Origin: Symbiodinium natans
Lineage: Eukaryota > Sar > Dinophyceae > Suessiales > Symbiodiniaceae
Direction: 5' to 3'
Assembly: GCA_905221605.1 (NCBI GenBank)
Contig: CAJNDS010002745.1
Location: forward strand, 1,212,203 to 1,276,202
DNA length: 64,000 nucleotides
Numbering within the stretch: position 1 is the first letter of the stretch; each line of letters opens with the position of its first letter. This document shows positions 1 to 9,699 of this stretch, in pieces. The notes beneath the pieces were generated by a model that worked only from the letters and a program-made list of their open reading frames with translations, was not told the DNA's origin and searched no databases. A program made the translations under genes and the position numbers.

Positions 1-357
1 ATCCTAAACCCTAAACAGAAAACTCGAAAAAAACTGTGAAAATCCTAAACCCTAGACATAAAACTCGAAAAATCATGTCACCGAGTTCGCACTCCCATAT
101 TTGAGCCTCGATGCGTGGGATATAAAACTCCAAAAAAAACTGTGAAAATCCTAAACCCTAGACATAAAACTCGAAAATCGCCAAAAAAAAACTGTGAAAA
201 TCCTAAACCCTAGACATAAATCTCGAAAAATCATGTCACCGAGTTCGCACTCCCATATTTGAGCCTCGATGAGTGGAAAAAAACTGTGAAAATCCTAAAC
301 CCTAGACCTAAAACTCGAAAAAAAAACTGTGAAAATCCTAAACCCTAGACATAAAAC
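1..357. repeat. Minisatellite with telomere-like core
   Basis: Tandem and interspersed copies of a unit built on AACTGTGAAAATCCTAAACC followed by CTAGACATAAAACTCGAAAA. Two long copies (about 30-120 and 187-275) also share the stretch ATCATGTCACCGAGTTCGCA and its continuation. CCTAAACCC is embedded in each unit, so the array looks like a telomere-type repeat captured into a larger unit. No coding sequence is seen. Confidence 0.8.
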
Positions 358-360
358 TGA

Positions 361-497
361 GGACGACAGGTTTGTGCCTTTGGCCACGAAGGTTTTGAGG
401 TTTTGTGCCTTTGGCCACGAAGGTTTTGTGCCTTTGGCCACGAAGGTTTTGTGCCTTGGCCACGAAGGTTTTGTGCCTTGGCCACGAAGGGGTTTAA
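361..497. repeat. 23-bp tandem repeat
   Basis: About five or six copies of GGTTTTGTGCCTTTGGCCAC plus GAA, with small deletions (CCTTTGG or CCTTGG). The repeat creates a short chance ORF with the recurring peptide FVPLATKVL, which I do not regard as a gene. Confidence 0.85.
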
Positions 498-515
498 CAT
501 TTAAATATATATAGT

Positions 516-762
516 AAGAGAGGTTTAGGGTTTAAGGTTTAGGGCTTAGGGTTTAGGGTTTAGGGTTTAAGGTTTAGGGTTTAAGGTTTAGGGTTTAGGG
601 TTTAGGGTTTAGTGTTGAGGGTTTAGGGATGTTTAGGGTTTAAGGTTTAGGGTTTAGGGTTTAGGCTTTAGGGTTTAGGGTGGTTTAGGGTTTAGGGTTT
701 AGGGTTTAGGGTTTAGGGTTTAGGGTTTAGGGTTTAGGGTTTAGGGTTTAGGGTTTAGGGCC
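516..762 (+). repeat. Interstitial telomere-type tract (TTTAGGG)n
   Basis: About 240 bp of TTTAGGG heptamers with scattered variants (TTTAAGG, GCTTAGGG, TGTTGAGG). The last 80 bp are almost perfect. It ends abruptly at GCCACCCAGAGGG. TTTAGGG is a telomere repeat type known in dinoflagellates; here it lies inside the window, not at an end. Confidence 0.92.
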
Positions 763-844
763 ACCCAGAGGGTCGCGGGCCGGCGCGCCGAGCTGGACGC
801 GACATCCCACCCCAAGACCACCCAAACATCCAATCTAGTAGGGT

Positions 845-1200
845 TTGGGCTTACTTGGACCGCCTACTGTGAGGGCTAGGCTCTTGCAGGGAGTTTTTTG
901 TGGGGAGAGCTTACAAGGGGCCCTTACAGGGAAGGCCCCTTTCAGCCTTTTACGGGGAAGCCTTTTTGGCCATTACGGGAGGCCCTTTACGGTTCCCGGA
1001 AGGCCCCTTACGGGGAAGGAGTTCAGAGTTGATGCGGCGTCATGGGCAAGCCCAAATGGGAGGTAACCCAGGACCCTCATTTGGGGCAGCCAAAGCAAAT
1101 CTTTATGGGGAGGCCTTTTGCGAGGGAGCCCTCTTACGGGAGGCCCCTTACGAGGAGGCCCTTTTATGGGGAGGCCCCTTTACAGCGAGGCTGTTTTGCG
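845..1200. repeat. Degenerate GGGGAGGCCC minisatellite
   Basis: Irregular copies of TTACGGGGAGGCCCTTT and variants such as TTACAGGGAAGGCCCC. A short relict of the same repeat recurs at about 5352-5395, on the other side of the unassigned ORFs between 1.1 and 5.3 kb. Several overlapping ORFs across this block are products of the repeat. Confidence 0.7.
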
Positions 1201-1612
1201 CTTCGGTCAGCATGTAGTACAAGGGAAGGTCGAGCCACCTGTCCAAACGCCGAGGCTCGGCTTCCCCGAGAAGCTCCGCTGCACAGCGACGTAGATTGTT
1301 GGCCAGCGCCTGGGCTTCTCCGCGCAAGCCCGGCCAGTGTTCAAGCGCATCGTTCAGCTTCATGGACATCACGGTGCAAGTGCCCAGCTGCATGCGGTCC
1401 AGCAAGACTTCCTGCAGCTTGACACCCCACGCATGGGCATAGTGTCCCGCGTCTCTCCGCTTCAGACAGCTCGCGTCGAAGTCGCCCAGCGCAAAACCGT
1501 TCAGGGTCGCCTCGGCGGCGAGATTGCGACAGTCCCAGGCTATGGCTGCCCGCGGTGCTACTATGCAGTGTAGCCAGTATTGACACGCATCTTCTGGACC
1601 TGCGCGCCGCAC
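1148..1612 (-). CDS. Unassigned 154-aa ORF
   Basis: I do not recognise a family. The translation has a plausible globular composition, with several short helical, charged and leucine-rich stretches, for example the segment around LLDRMQLGTCTVMSMKLNDA. The plus-strand ORFs on the same bases look like shadows. Its C-terminal end runs into the GGGGAGGCCC repeat, so the true 3' end is uncertain, and no initiation context or splice site fixes the start. It could be an exon of a decayed element that also includes the minus-strand ORF at 4444-5301. That link rests only on shared strand and on the repeat relicts flanking both. Confidence 0.3.
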   Translation of the reverse strand: MRRAGPEDACQYWLHCIVAPRAAIAWDCRNLAAEATLNGFALGDFDASCLKRRDAGHYAHAWGVKLQEVLLDRMQLGTCTVMSMKLNDALEHWPGLRGEAQALANNLRRCAAELLGEAEPRRLDRWLDLPLYYMLTEAQNSLAVKGPPHKRASS

Positions 1613-4443
1613 AGCCGTGCTCGCCCGCCCAGAAGCTGAGCAGCAGCGATCAGCTTCTGGCGGTCACCCCACTGGCTTCGCAATGTGGCGAAGCGCGGCA
1701 TGCAGCCGCTGCCACTTCTCGCCCCAGCGTCGGCACTCCGGACACGGAGACGGCAACCAGTCCAACGGTCGTTGTGCCTGCTCTTCGGCCCATGGCACGG
1801 CAGACAGTCGCCACAAGACATGTTGACGACGATGTCTCCGAAGCCAAAACAGCCCCAACATCCATACATGACGCCAGAGCCGTTGTATTAGGGGTCGGAG
1901 TGCCAGCCCAACCAACAGTGCCAGGCCCAGACTGCGCCGCGCAACGGGTGAGGCCATGTCCTAAAAATCCTATCACCTACAACGAGCCACACTGTAAGCG
2001 CAAAGCGACGGTGGAACGCCACAACGAATCTCGGATGTTTGAGCCACCTGTAACATGACACATCTCTGACAAGTTCGCTGAATCTGACGCGTAAAAACAC
2101 ATGTACCGTGGCCCCAAGCAGACCTTCTATGCAGCATCCCTGTCTGTTTTCACTCAATGCGGCTCAAGGTCGGCCGACAGCGCCCGTGCGCGCATGCAAG
2201 TACCTCATTTTACCGATGAAGCTCAGACAATCCATGGCGACTGACGCTGAGTGTTACGCCTGGCCAAACCCAACTCGAGCTCTCCGATGTACGCGCCAAG
2301 ACTGAGGGCGTACTCGTCCTCGCGCGTTAAGCTTTCGCACAGTGCAAGTTCTGAGATTTTTGGCAGCACTCTGCATGCCATGCCTGAACCCTAAGCTGCT
2401 CCATCAACGCAGCCAAGGTGGGGTAGAGGGCCAAGGCCGAGCCGTCCTGGAGATGCAGAGCACTGACACATCATCAAACCTTTGCGTGGGGCTGTGTGGT
2501 CCTCCGTGCGCCGCAAACAATTCCAATGTTCTGCGGCCACGCTCATAGCGATCACGCACGTATCCCCGGCATCAGGATCGAGTTCCACTTTCTTTTCCAC
2601 AAAAGAGCCCAACGGGCGATACCCACCTGGGGGAGAGCGGAGTTGCCGGGTGCATTGCCAGCCTTACAAAGGCCACACTGCAGAAGAACACCCCGCCTGT
2701 GTGGCATTTGGTGACCAGCAAGGTCTTGCCTGTGATGAAACGTGTGCTCGCAACTGCCGCGAGCTATTTGCAAACGCATTCCTGTGCCTGGTGGCGGGGC
2801 GTAACACTCCACGTGCTCATAGTACTGTGAGTACAGCATGATCGCTGACCCTCGGCTCCTGAGTCTAATTGGCTAATCAGAGACTTGCTAGTGGAAAACG
2901 TCGTCTGAGGCTTGGGCATCGACGCCCTCAAAAGGCCGATCGTTCTCATCGAGGATGGCGCCCGCTGCTGCCAGTAAGAAGCAGTTCTTCGCCTCGCAGC
3001 AAACGTTCTGCATTACCAATCGCACTGAACATTTTCCCTCATCATTCTTTTGGCTCCGGGCATAGTTCTGATGCATGGGGCATGGCACCTCCTCATCCTG
3101 ATGCGAGACGACTGATACACAGGCAACTAACCACACTGCAACACGAAGGGGAGCCTCGTCTGCACTCTCTGTTTCCTGGTGGGTCTTCTCTAGGAAGCCA
3201 TGCACTAACACGACACAGAGCCAGCCTGAAGCCACCACTTCGGGACGGTTGCCGGCATCGCCCCAATGTCGCTGATGACAAGACGCTCCATGTTCCTGGT
3301 CAAGCCGAAGCCCCGAGGCCCCCGTGTGTACGTTACGCCTGTGACCGCATAGTACTAAGGCCGCAGCAGTACGGCTGTTCTCAGATCTTCAACAAACACA
3401 AGAATGTTCTGAGGCTTGACGGCTACGCAGAACGTGAAATTGGGATCTAGACTGTTGGGGTTTCCAGATTTCTTGCTTACGGTACTACTCTGAATCCCAA
3501 AGCTGGAGGTGTCGTACTGAAGTGCAAGGTCTGCAGAGATTGGCTAAGGAGAAAGAACTTCATTCCGCGAGTGACATGGCACGACACACTAGGCTCTGTT
3601 GATGCTAGCCAAGCACAAGTTTGCCTCAGACCTCACGCAATTGACCAACTAGCCCTCGGCCGTCGGCACCCTGAACAATTTTTGTGGGACGAATACCGTG
3701 CTTTGCAATCTCCCTCAGCCATTTTAAGTGCACGGTGCTCCTATATAATAAGGCAAACCCCTGCACTGCGAGGAGTTTTTTAATCGAAATCGGAAGCAAA
3801 TCGTTCTTGAACTTGCCTGCTAAAAGTCTCTTACTTGCAGCCGAGAAGGTTCAGAAAGTACAGCATGCTGGCCAGCTCCTCGGTCTGCAGCTAACATTCC
3901 AGTTCCTATCATTGCTTTGCGCTGCCATCGAGACTCAGCCTCCAGAAGCATGCCCACCGTGCACTGGCGGGTTGCTCTTGTCCAGCCGGGCGCCACCAAC
4001 TCGATGCGCCAATCAGCCTCACCACCAGCGCAGATATGATTGGGACAGGACAAATGCAAACTGTTTGCGTTGCATATAAGTCGCTGACATGTAGCATTTC
4101 TTCTGCCTCACTACCTCATAAAATTTCCAATCGTCACAGCAACAGCTGCCCATGATTCCTTTCACCAATCGTAGCTGCCATCGACACGATTGGTTTTGAA
4201 GAATGAGACCAGTGACATACATCCACTTCCACGGAGGCTCTAGGTTGGAATTAGCCGAGCACCAAAGCATGGATGTCGTACGTAAGGCTCCGGCTGGTGA
4301 AGAGCAAGAAGTCATTGCCTGGCAAGTGCCATTCAGAGATAACTGATTGTAACAAAATCCGCTTACTGATAACAATAGTATGCATGCCAGTGTCAAGATT
4401 CTTTTTGCGCTCCGCACCTTTCTCACGAAAACACATGGCTATG
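1613..4443. other. No recognisable gene
   Basis: Short overlapping ORFs on both strands, none with a family motif I can see. A minus-strand stretch at 4251-4436 has reasonable coding character and leads out of the ORF at 4444-5301, so it may be an additional exon or a frameshifted continuation. There is no repeat array or telomere-type tract here. Confidence 0.5.
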
Positions 4444-5301
4444 TCATGAAGCCAGAATCATGGCCAGGTCAAACAGATGTCTGTCGCCATTTTTATCGGG
4501 ATGGCCTCGTAGCATCAACTTTTTTCGCATGCCAATCCCAGCGATTTGAGTTGCGCCAAAGACATGGCATTTCTGCCTTTTGACGAGAATCTGAGCTCCA
4601 CATTGCTTCTGAAGCAGAAGTTTATCTTCTTTCCAAGCTGCAATCGGCAACATCTGTCCATTAATCATTTGGCCATGGAGCGAGCACAAGCTGTGGACCA
4701 AAGCCCACGCGCCTGTGCCTGAGGGGCCGAGCAGTGCTACTGGAAACCACCCACAAGCAGCATCGGCCGATAGCACCTTGGCATAAACATATTCTGGAAA
4801 GATGTTGCCCGTGTGGCCTGGATAGGTTTCTGACAAGATTTCGATGTTCGTGTCGCGTCCTGCAGACAGATATCCCGTTTCCCACGCACTTCCATCGGGA
4901 TTGTGCTCAAGACCAGCATATGCCCAGGCCGTCTTGATGACATCTCCTTTCGAAGGATTGACTGGAACGGGTCGAGGAGTCGGACTCGAAGAAGGCGGCG
5001 GAGGGGAAAATGTTAAGAGGTTCTCAATGCTGCGAGGCAGCCATATGGCTACAACTCGACAGTGAGAATTGAGGGTGCCTGGCGTCCCTGGAGCGACGTA
5101 ACGGTCCTTCATTCCGCTCGAGAGTCCCAAAACATAATTGCATTGAAGTTCCAGAAAGCAGGAGAGCATGTTGGAGCGGTCCAGGCAACAATAGGCGGTG
5201 CCAGCTTGCCCATGGCCAAACACGCCATAGCGCCGGTTATGACCATTCAGAGAAGTCCACATACCACCATCGTTGACAATGCCTGAGGCACCAGGGACCA
5301 T
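4444..5301 (-). CDS. Unassigned 285-aa ORF
   Basis: The ORF is open for 858 nt on the minus strand. It has a Gly- and Cys-containing N-terminal third, a proline-rich spacer (PPPPSSSPTPRPVP) near residue 105, and a C-terminal half with mixed hydrophobic and charged segments. I do not recognise a domain. A segment with GPSGTG near residue 193 resembles a phosphate-binding loop only superficially: there is no Lys-Ser/Thr after the glycine. The start is the first ATG and lies about 40 bp inside the GGGGAGGCCC repeat relict at about 5350. It may belong to a fragmented gene or element that extends toward 4.0 kb on the same strand. Confidence 0.4.
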   Translation of the reverse strand: MVPGASGIVNDGGMWTSLNGHNRRYGVFGHGQAGTAYCCLDRSNMLSCFLELQCNYVLGLSSGMKDRYVAPGTPGTLNSHCRVVAIWLPRSIENLLTFSPPPPSSSPTPRPVPVNPSKGDVIKTAWAYAGLEHNPDGSAWETGYLSAGRDTNIEILSETYPGHTGNIFPEYVYAKVLSADAACGWFPVALLGPSGTGAWALVHSLCSLHGQMINGQMLPIAAWKEDKLLLQKQCGAQILVKRQKCHVFGATQIAGIGMRKKLMLRGHPDKNGDRHLFDLAMILAS

Positions 5302-5637
5302 GCGCCCCTGACGCCATAAGACATCAAGGGTTGTAGCATGAAAGATAGTGCCCCTTGAGAGGCCTTTTACGGGGAGGCCCTATGGTAGGCCCTTCAAATC
5401 TGCTTGTAAAACCTCACACCCCCCATTAGGGGAAGCCCAGGGCAATAAAATCTCTACGAAGCGCAAATGCACGCTACCGAAGGGAAGGAATGCGGTGGTA
5501 ATTACGGAGCACGAAGCTAACTTTTCGTGCTCAACTGCAGGAGGGAAACATCCGTGATTGACACGGATGCCGGTGCTAGGCGCACGACACGCTGTCGATG
5601 TGACAGGGCTCCTATGCGTCGCGTCACAGATCGCCGG

Positions 5638-5783
5638 CTTTAGTTTAGGGTTTCGGGTTTGGGGTTTAGGGTTTAAGGTTTCGGGTTTAGGGTTTAGGGT
5701 TTAGGGTTTAGGGTTTAGGATTTAAGGTTTAAAGGGTTTAGGGTTTAGGGCTTAGGGTTTCGGGTTTAGGGTTTAGGGTTTGC
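5638..5783 (+). repeat. Interstitial telomere-type tract
   Basis: TTTAGGG heptamers with TTTCGGG and TTTGGGG variants. Confidence 0.9.
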
Positions 5784-6152
5784 TGTGATAGGGCGTAGAT
5801 GCCGTGAAGGTTAGGTTTTGGAAAAAGCTCGAAAGTGAGGAAGAGCAGCTTTGGCCCGATCGTGGAGGGCCATCTACCACTTTTCTCCCACCCCACGCCG
5901 TCCGAGGCGGCAAAGCCACCCAAACCTACTAGGGTTTAGGCCTAAACTCAAGGCAACAGTCCACTTCTAAAAACGTACTCAGTTTCATGACGTTCGGGTT
6001 CGGGGTTGGGTGGGGTCGGGGGGTTCCAGGCGGTCAGGAGGGGCCCAGCAGAAGTGGGCCCTCTCCAGAAATCAGGGGTGCTACCGACCCCCAAGCTGTG
6101 GGAGGCGACGGGCTTAAGCACCGCCCCCCAACGTAGGGGGGCGGCCTAGGCC

Positions 6153-6252
6153 CTGAGTTGAGGGTTGAGGGTTGAGGCTTGAGGCTTGAGGGTTGAGGCT
6201 TGAGGCTTGAGGCTTGAGGCTTGAGGCTTGAGGGTTGAGGGTTGAGGGCTTC
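6153..6252 (+). repeat. Variant heptamer array (TTGAGGG/TTGAGGC)
   Basis: About 100 bp of almost perfect heptamers of two kinds, TTGAGGG and TTGAGGC. It looks like a homogenised derivative of TTTAGGG. Read on the minus strand it gives a repetitive peptide (SSLKPQA), which is not a gene. Confidence 0.85.
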
Positions 6253-6416
6253 TGGTGAGCAAGCCTTTCCCCTCCAGGGCTGCAACCATCTGAAGCGAGA
6301 TCAGGATGCCTAGGACAGCGGAGCCAGCATTTCTTTGAGCTTCGAAAGGCTCTTACATGAACAGAAGTCTAATCTTCGATGCATGTTGTTCTCCTTGGAA
6401 AGAATCTCACTTCAGT

Positions 6417-6800
6417 TCACTCACCCACTTGAGACCCTTTGTCAGATGCCCGAGCTTGGATTTTAAGTGTAAACGACTTCCACACTTCTTTGCAGGCCCA
6501 GACGTTTTGCACCCTCTTGGATAAGTTCACCTTGGTTGTCTGAGCCGAGATGCAGAATTTCCCGGCACAGATCACCTTGGTTGCGGGCTTCTCCGGTATG
6601 CCCCTTGTGAGCGTGTAGCTGCAGCTGCCCTGCCCTTTGACGAGCGTGTCGTAGGATGCCCGGATGGAGCCGCTGATCTCGACCCGCGTGTCTCCGTTCG
6701 TGTGCACGGTCACCGTGACATCAGGACTGAACTGCGAGACGCCATCGACGGCCACGTGCAGGCCTACTTCGCACACGGGCTGAGGAATTTCCTCGTACAT
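6417..6800 (-). CDS. Downstream exon of the left secreted-protein-like gene
   Basis: The ORF gives 127 residues with alternating hydrophobic strands (VTVTVHTNGDTRVEISGS, SCSYTLTRGI, TKVICAGKFCISAQ) and several cysteines, as in a beta-sandwich ectodomain; I do not recognise the family. It lies just downstream of the long exon at 6817-7563 on the same strand and in a different frame. Codons before its first ATG (AWAKE) remain open, so it is best read as a 3' exon joined across a short intron rather than as a separate gene. The exact splice sites are unresolved. The right-hand paralogue is cut off by the window end before this exon. Confidence 0.55.
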   Translation of the reverse strand: MYEEIPQPVCEVGLHVAVDGVSQFSPDVTVTVHTNGDTRVEISGSIRASYDTLVKGQGSCSYTLTRGIPEKPATKVICAGKFCISAQTTKVNLSKRVQNVWACKEVWKSFTLKIQARASDKGSQVGE

Positions 6801-6843
6801 CTCCTTGGCCCAAGCCCTACATTGGCCCTACTTGCATTCGCAT

Positions 6844-7563
6844 GCCCTGACTTATCTTGGGGAATCTGATTGGCAGTCGACCCTTACAGTCTCTAAAAAT
6901 GATTCGAGTCTCTTTCAAGTTCGGTGGGGACATTCTGAAGTCGTTGTACATCTTGTAGGCCTGTGCATACTCTTCTCCCGGCACCAAGCCCGTTTCAGTC
7001 TTGCCCTTGCCATCCCGGGTTGCCTTGATCCCGAAGCCCTGCGAAAACTCGGAGACTTTGCTGAAGACGCACCTCAGCTCCATCCTGTCGTGCTGCATCT
7101 TGACGTAGCTTCCGGCACTGCAATCGCACTCCTTTCCAATTAGCAGCTGACAAAGAGATGTGGACTCCTGCAGGCAGCTGATGAACTTCTTCATCTCGTT
7201 CCAAACTGCAGTCCCCAGGCCTGCGGCCAAAGGCCCAAGCTTGGCGATCTCGCCTCCCAGTCGGGTAGCTTGGTCTGCGATGAAGTTTCCCACTTTGGTT
7301 GCCAGCTTTGCCCCTTGCTCGGCCGTCTTCTTCGCGTGCTCCAACGCAGTCTCTGCCAGCTGGATCGTTGTTCTCGCTGCCTGCTGGGCCACGTGCACGG
7401 TGGTTTGGGCTGTGATAGTGGCAACGTTCAGGGCCTGCGATCCCAGGTCCTCCGCGAAGCTTTGAAGGCCCTGAGGCAGCTGGTTAAAGCGCAGGCTCGG
7501 TGCCCGGATGACATGATTCCCGACCACGACGGCGGCATTGGCAAGGGCCGAGCCCACGGTCAT
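6844..7563 (-). CDS. Amphipathic-helix exon of the left gene copy
   Basis: About 240 residues. The first half is a long alanine-rich amphipathic helix region with recurring heptad- or 11-mer-like spacing (TTIQLAETALEHAKKTAEQG, AKLATKVGNFIADQ). The second half is mixed and contains a Cys-rich motif, CQLLIGKECDCSAGS. It is strongly similar to the plus-strand ORF at 63523-64000: from MTVGSA / MAVGSA through ECDCSAGSYV the two align almost without gaps. That conservation marks this strand and frame as real. The function is unknown; helices of this kind occur in lipid-binding or coil-forming secreted proteins. A telomere-type tract (7602-7673) lies just upstream, in what should be an intron. Confidence 0.65.
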
Positions 7564-7601
7564 GCCTCGACTGCTCTTGATATTTCTTCTCTTGGGTGTT
7601 T

Positions 7602-7673
7602 GTTCTAAACCCTAAACCCTATATCCTAAACCCTATATCCTAAACCCTAAACCCTAAACCCTAAACCCTGAAA
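7602..7673 (-). repeat. Intronic telomere-type tract (CCCTAAA)n
   Basis: CCCTAAA heptamers with CCCTATATCCTAAA variants, lying between the exons at 7682-7820 and 6844-7563. The right paralogue has a tract in the matching position (63476-63515). Confidence 0.88.
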
Positions 7674-7681
7674 ACACTGCG

Positions 7682-7820
7682 CAAACTGTTTCTCAGGGAG
7701 ACATCCCAGACACCGGCATTCTGAACCACCTGGGTCATTCCTTCGAAGGTGCTGACGATCCCGCCGAAGAATTTCGCCGAGACCACAGCATCCAGGGACT
7801 CCTCGCGCTCTTCATCCATT
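7682..7820 (-). CDS. Small conserved exon of the left gene copy
   Basis: The conserved part encodes about 42 residues beginning EESLDAVVSAKFFGGIVSTF and ending GVWDVSL. The right paralogue at 63298-63423 encodes EESLDAVVSAKFFGSVVNTF to AWDVSF. Protein-level similarity with mainly conservative changes indicates selection on this frame. The 17-bp sequence at its 5' edge (7801-7817) is repeated at the 3' edge of the preceding exon (7897-7913) with one mismatch. Splicing there would join ...DEELE to ESLDA... without loss of frame. Confidence 0.6.
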
Positions 7821-7896
7821 CATGGGTTTAGGGTTTAGGGTTTAGGGTTTAGGGTTTAGGGTTTAGGGTTTTGGGTTTAGGGTTTTGGGTTTAGGG
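7818..7896 (-). repeat. Telomere-repeat intron flanked by 17-bp direct repeats
   Basis: On the gene strand this is a run of CCCTAAA heptamers bounded by GATGAAGAGCTCGAGGA on the 5' side (7897-7913) and GATGAAGAGCGCGAGGA on the 3' side (7801-7817). There is no GT donor. A GA donor (GAG|GACCC) and an AG acceptor (CGAG|GAGTCC) would restore the frame; relaxed GC/GA donors are known in dinoflagellates. The same structure is found in the right copy. Confidence 0.7.
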
Positions 7897-8190
7897 TCCT
7901 CGAGCTCTTCATCTCTGGTACGGTTGAGGTGCTCACCGACAGAGGATCTCGAGGAGCGCGCGAGCAAGGCACTTTGTACATCCAAAGAATCCAAAGAATC
8001 CAAAGTGGATTCAGTCAAGTGGTGCTCCAAGTCACCTAAACTCCCCTTCATACCTTAATATAAAAAGCTAATATCTTAGATATCCGCTTGGGTTTTACGG
8101 TAAGAATGTAAAATAATTCCCAAGGGGTATATAGTCACCGGCATGAGCGTTGATGCTGGCTTCTGAAATGGAGGTCTGCGACTCCTGCAC
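7897..8190 (-). CDS. Ser/Asp-rich exon of the left gene copy
   Basis: The minus strand encodes a stretch that includes GDLEHHLTESTLDSLDSL and DVQSALLARSSRSSVGEHL and ends NRTRDEELE. The right paralogue at 63035-63225 matches closely (GDLEHHLNESTLDSLGSL). The copies differ mainly by substitutions. An indel or splice change near 8050 breaks the left frame just upstream, since the left ORF opens only at 8051, whereas the right frame runs back to a likely CGCAG acceptor at about 63035. Asn-Arg-Thr near the end is a potential N-glycosylation site. The function is unknown. Confidence 0.5.
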
Positions 8191-8239
8191 TGTGGGCAAA
8201 AGGCAAAATAATCAAGAAACATGTACTATAACATACAGA

Positions 8240-8268
8240 CACACATTCTGTCTGTGTGTGTGTGTGCT
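8240..8268. repeat. Short (TG)n microsatellite
   Basis: A dinucleotide run in the intron between the signal-peptide exon and the Ser/Asp-rich exon. The right copy has a longer (CA)n run in the equivalent intron (62948-62990), so the microsatellite predates the duplication. Confidence 0.7.
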
Positions 8269-8407
8269 ATGACTGCTTTTGTCCACATTTTCTTATGTAT
8301 TTAACTCTTCCGTTGCGTGCCTGCGCCAGCTTCCTCGCAGAAGGCAAGGACAGCATTGCCCTGGCAGTGTATGGTATAAACCCACTGAGGACAACTGGTA
8401 AATAAGT

Positions 8408-8512
8408 TCAAAGGGCAACTTCACGTGGTATGCTCCTGAGAGCGCGTTTCTGAGCTCGACACCAGCCCACCGCGCAAGCCATGGCCAGTGAGGACCATGA
8501 CGATTGCTTCAT
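8408..8512 (-). CDS. Signal-peptide-like first exon, left gene copy
   Basis: The 34-residue reading frame starts MKQSSWSSLAMACAVGWCRA. It has a basic N terminus, a hydrophobic core and an Ala-x-Ala-like end, as expected for an ER signal peptide. The right copy (62717-62821) has the same length and almost the same sequence. A TGA follows soon after, so the rest of the protein must come from a splice before the stop or from a frameshift; the next conserved peptide (YTIHCQGNA) begins in another frame about 30 bp downstream. The homology with the right copy also extends upstream to about 8770, which may include the 5' UTR and promoter. Confidence 0.5.
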   Translation of the reverse strand: MKQSSWSSLAMACAVGWCRAQKRALRSIPREVAL

Positions 8513-8941
8513 TGCGAGTGTAAACATGGAAGGACTAAAACTAACGGCCAAGCCTTTGGCTGGCTTGGCTTTTGACCCCAGCTGCCAGCAAGGAGACAAA
8601 AGCTTTGACTCACGCATCAAGGCCAAGCAGATGCTTGAAAGCCGTGCGCGTCCATGTCGACCCCGCTAAAGCAAGGCAAGCCCCGGCATTGCAAAATGTC
8701 TCTATCAGGCCCAGGGCAAGACAAGAAGAGAGGACGTCCTCTTGCAAGAAGCGGCCATCCAGAAGGGCCCAAAAATTAGAAAATGTGTTCTAGCACAGAA
8801 AATCTTTCAGACCGTCCCCAGAAACAGCTCCCAAGCCCCCCCCCCCCCAGCCTCTGCTGCAGCCGCAGCTGTTTAAACAAATAACTGGGGATGGGCAATT
8901 TGCTAACCTTTGCTCTTGCTCTCCTCTTAGGTTGGGCATGT

Positions 8942-9075
8942 TGAGGGTTTAGGGTTTAGGGTTTAAGGTTTAGGGTTTAGGGTTTAGGGTTTAGGGTTTA
9001 GGGTTTAGCGTTTAGGGTTTAGGGTTTAGGGTTTAGGGTTTAGGGTTTAGGGTTTAGGGTTTAGGGTTTAGGGTT
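8942..9075 (+). repeat. Interstitial telomere-type tract (TTTAGGG)n
   Basis: Almost perfect heptamers. It faces the CCCTAAA tract at 9326-9486, with 250 bp between them. Confidence 0.93.
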
Positions 9076-9325
9076 TGTTTTTTCGGGGCAGCGGACGAAG
9101 CCTTTGGTGACAGGGGTGGCCTGGGTGCAGCCTGAGGCTGGAAGTCCTGACAAGCCGAGATGAAATAAGCTAATCCAAACCGCCTCTATGTGACATCATA
9201 CTGAAATTCCCAGGAGATGTGTCTCAACAGCTGACATTGCGAAAATACGCGCCAGCCCGTTTTTGCCCGTTTTTGGCATCACTGCACCAGATTTGGCTCG
9301 GGCTCTCGCCCTCACAGGGATTCCC

Positions 9326-9486
9326 AAACCCTAAACCCTAAACCCTAAACCCTAAACCCTAAACCCTAAACCCTAAACCCTAAACCCTAAACCCTAAACC
9401 CTAGACCCTAAACCCTAAACCCTAAACCCTAAACCCTAAACCCTAAACCCTAAACCCTAAACCCTAAACCCTAAACCCTAAACCCT
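9326..9486 (-). repeat. Interstitial telomere-type tract (CCCTAAA)n
   Basis: About 160 bp of CCCTAAA with a single CCCTAGA variant, the purest tract in the window. It is opposite in orientation to the tracts on both sides. Confidence 0.95.
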
Positions 9487-9587
9487 TCCCAATCGGAAGC
9501 TTTTCATACATCGATCTCCCACTTGTTAATCGACAGCAACGAAAGACAGGTACGGAGCCCTTGAGATCCATGCGCGACCTACTAGGG

Positions 9588-9666
9588 TTCAGGGTTTAGG
9601 GTTTAGGGTTTAGGGTTAAGGGTTAAGGGTTTAGGGTTTAGGGTTTAGGGTTTAGGGTTTAGGGTC
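9588..9666 (+). repeat. Interstitial telomere-type tract (TTTAGGG)n
   Basis: TTTAGGG heptamers with two TTAAGGG variants. Confidence 0.9.
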
Positions 9667-9699
9667 AATGCCTTTCATGGCAGTCAAAGCAGGTACCTA

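Noticed and set aside
1-760. A true chromosome end at the left of the window
   Set aside because: The TTTAGGG tract is flanked by unique sequence on its right and by minisatellites on its left. Similar tracts occur throughout the window.
4700-4760. ATPase P-loop in the 285-aa ORF (GPSGTG)
   Set aside because: The Gly-Lys-Ser/Thr end of a Walker A motif is absent.
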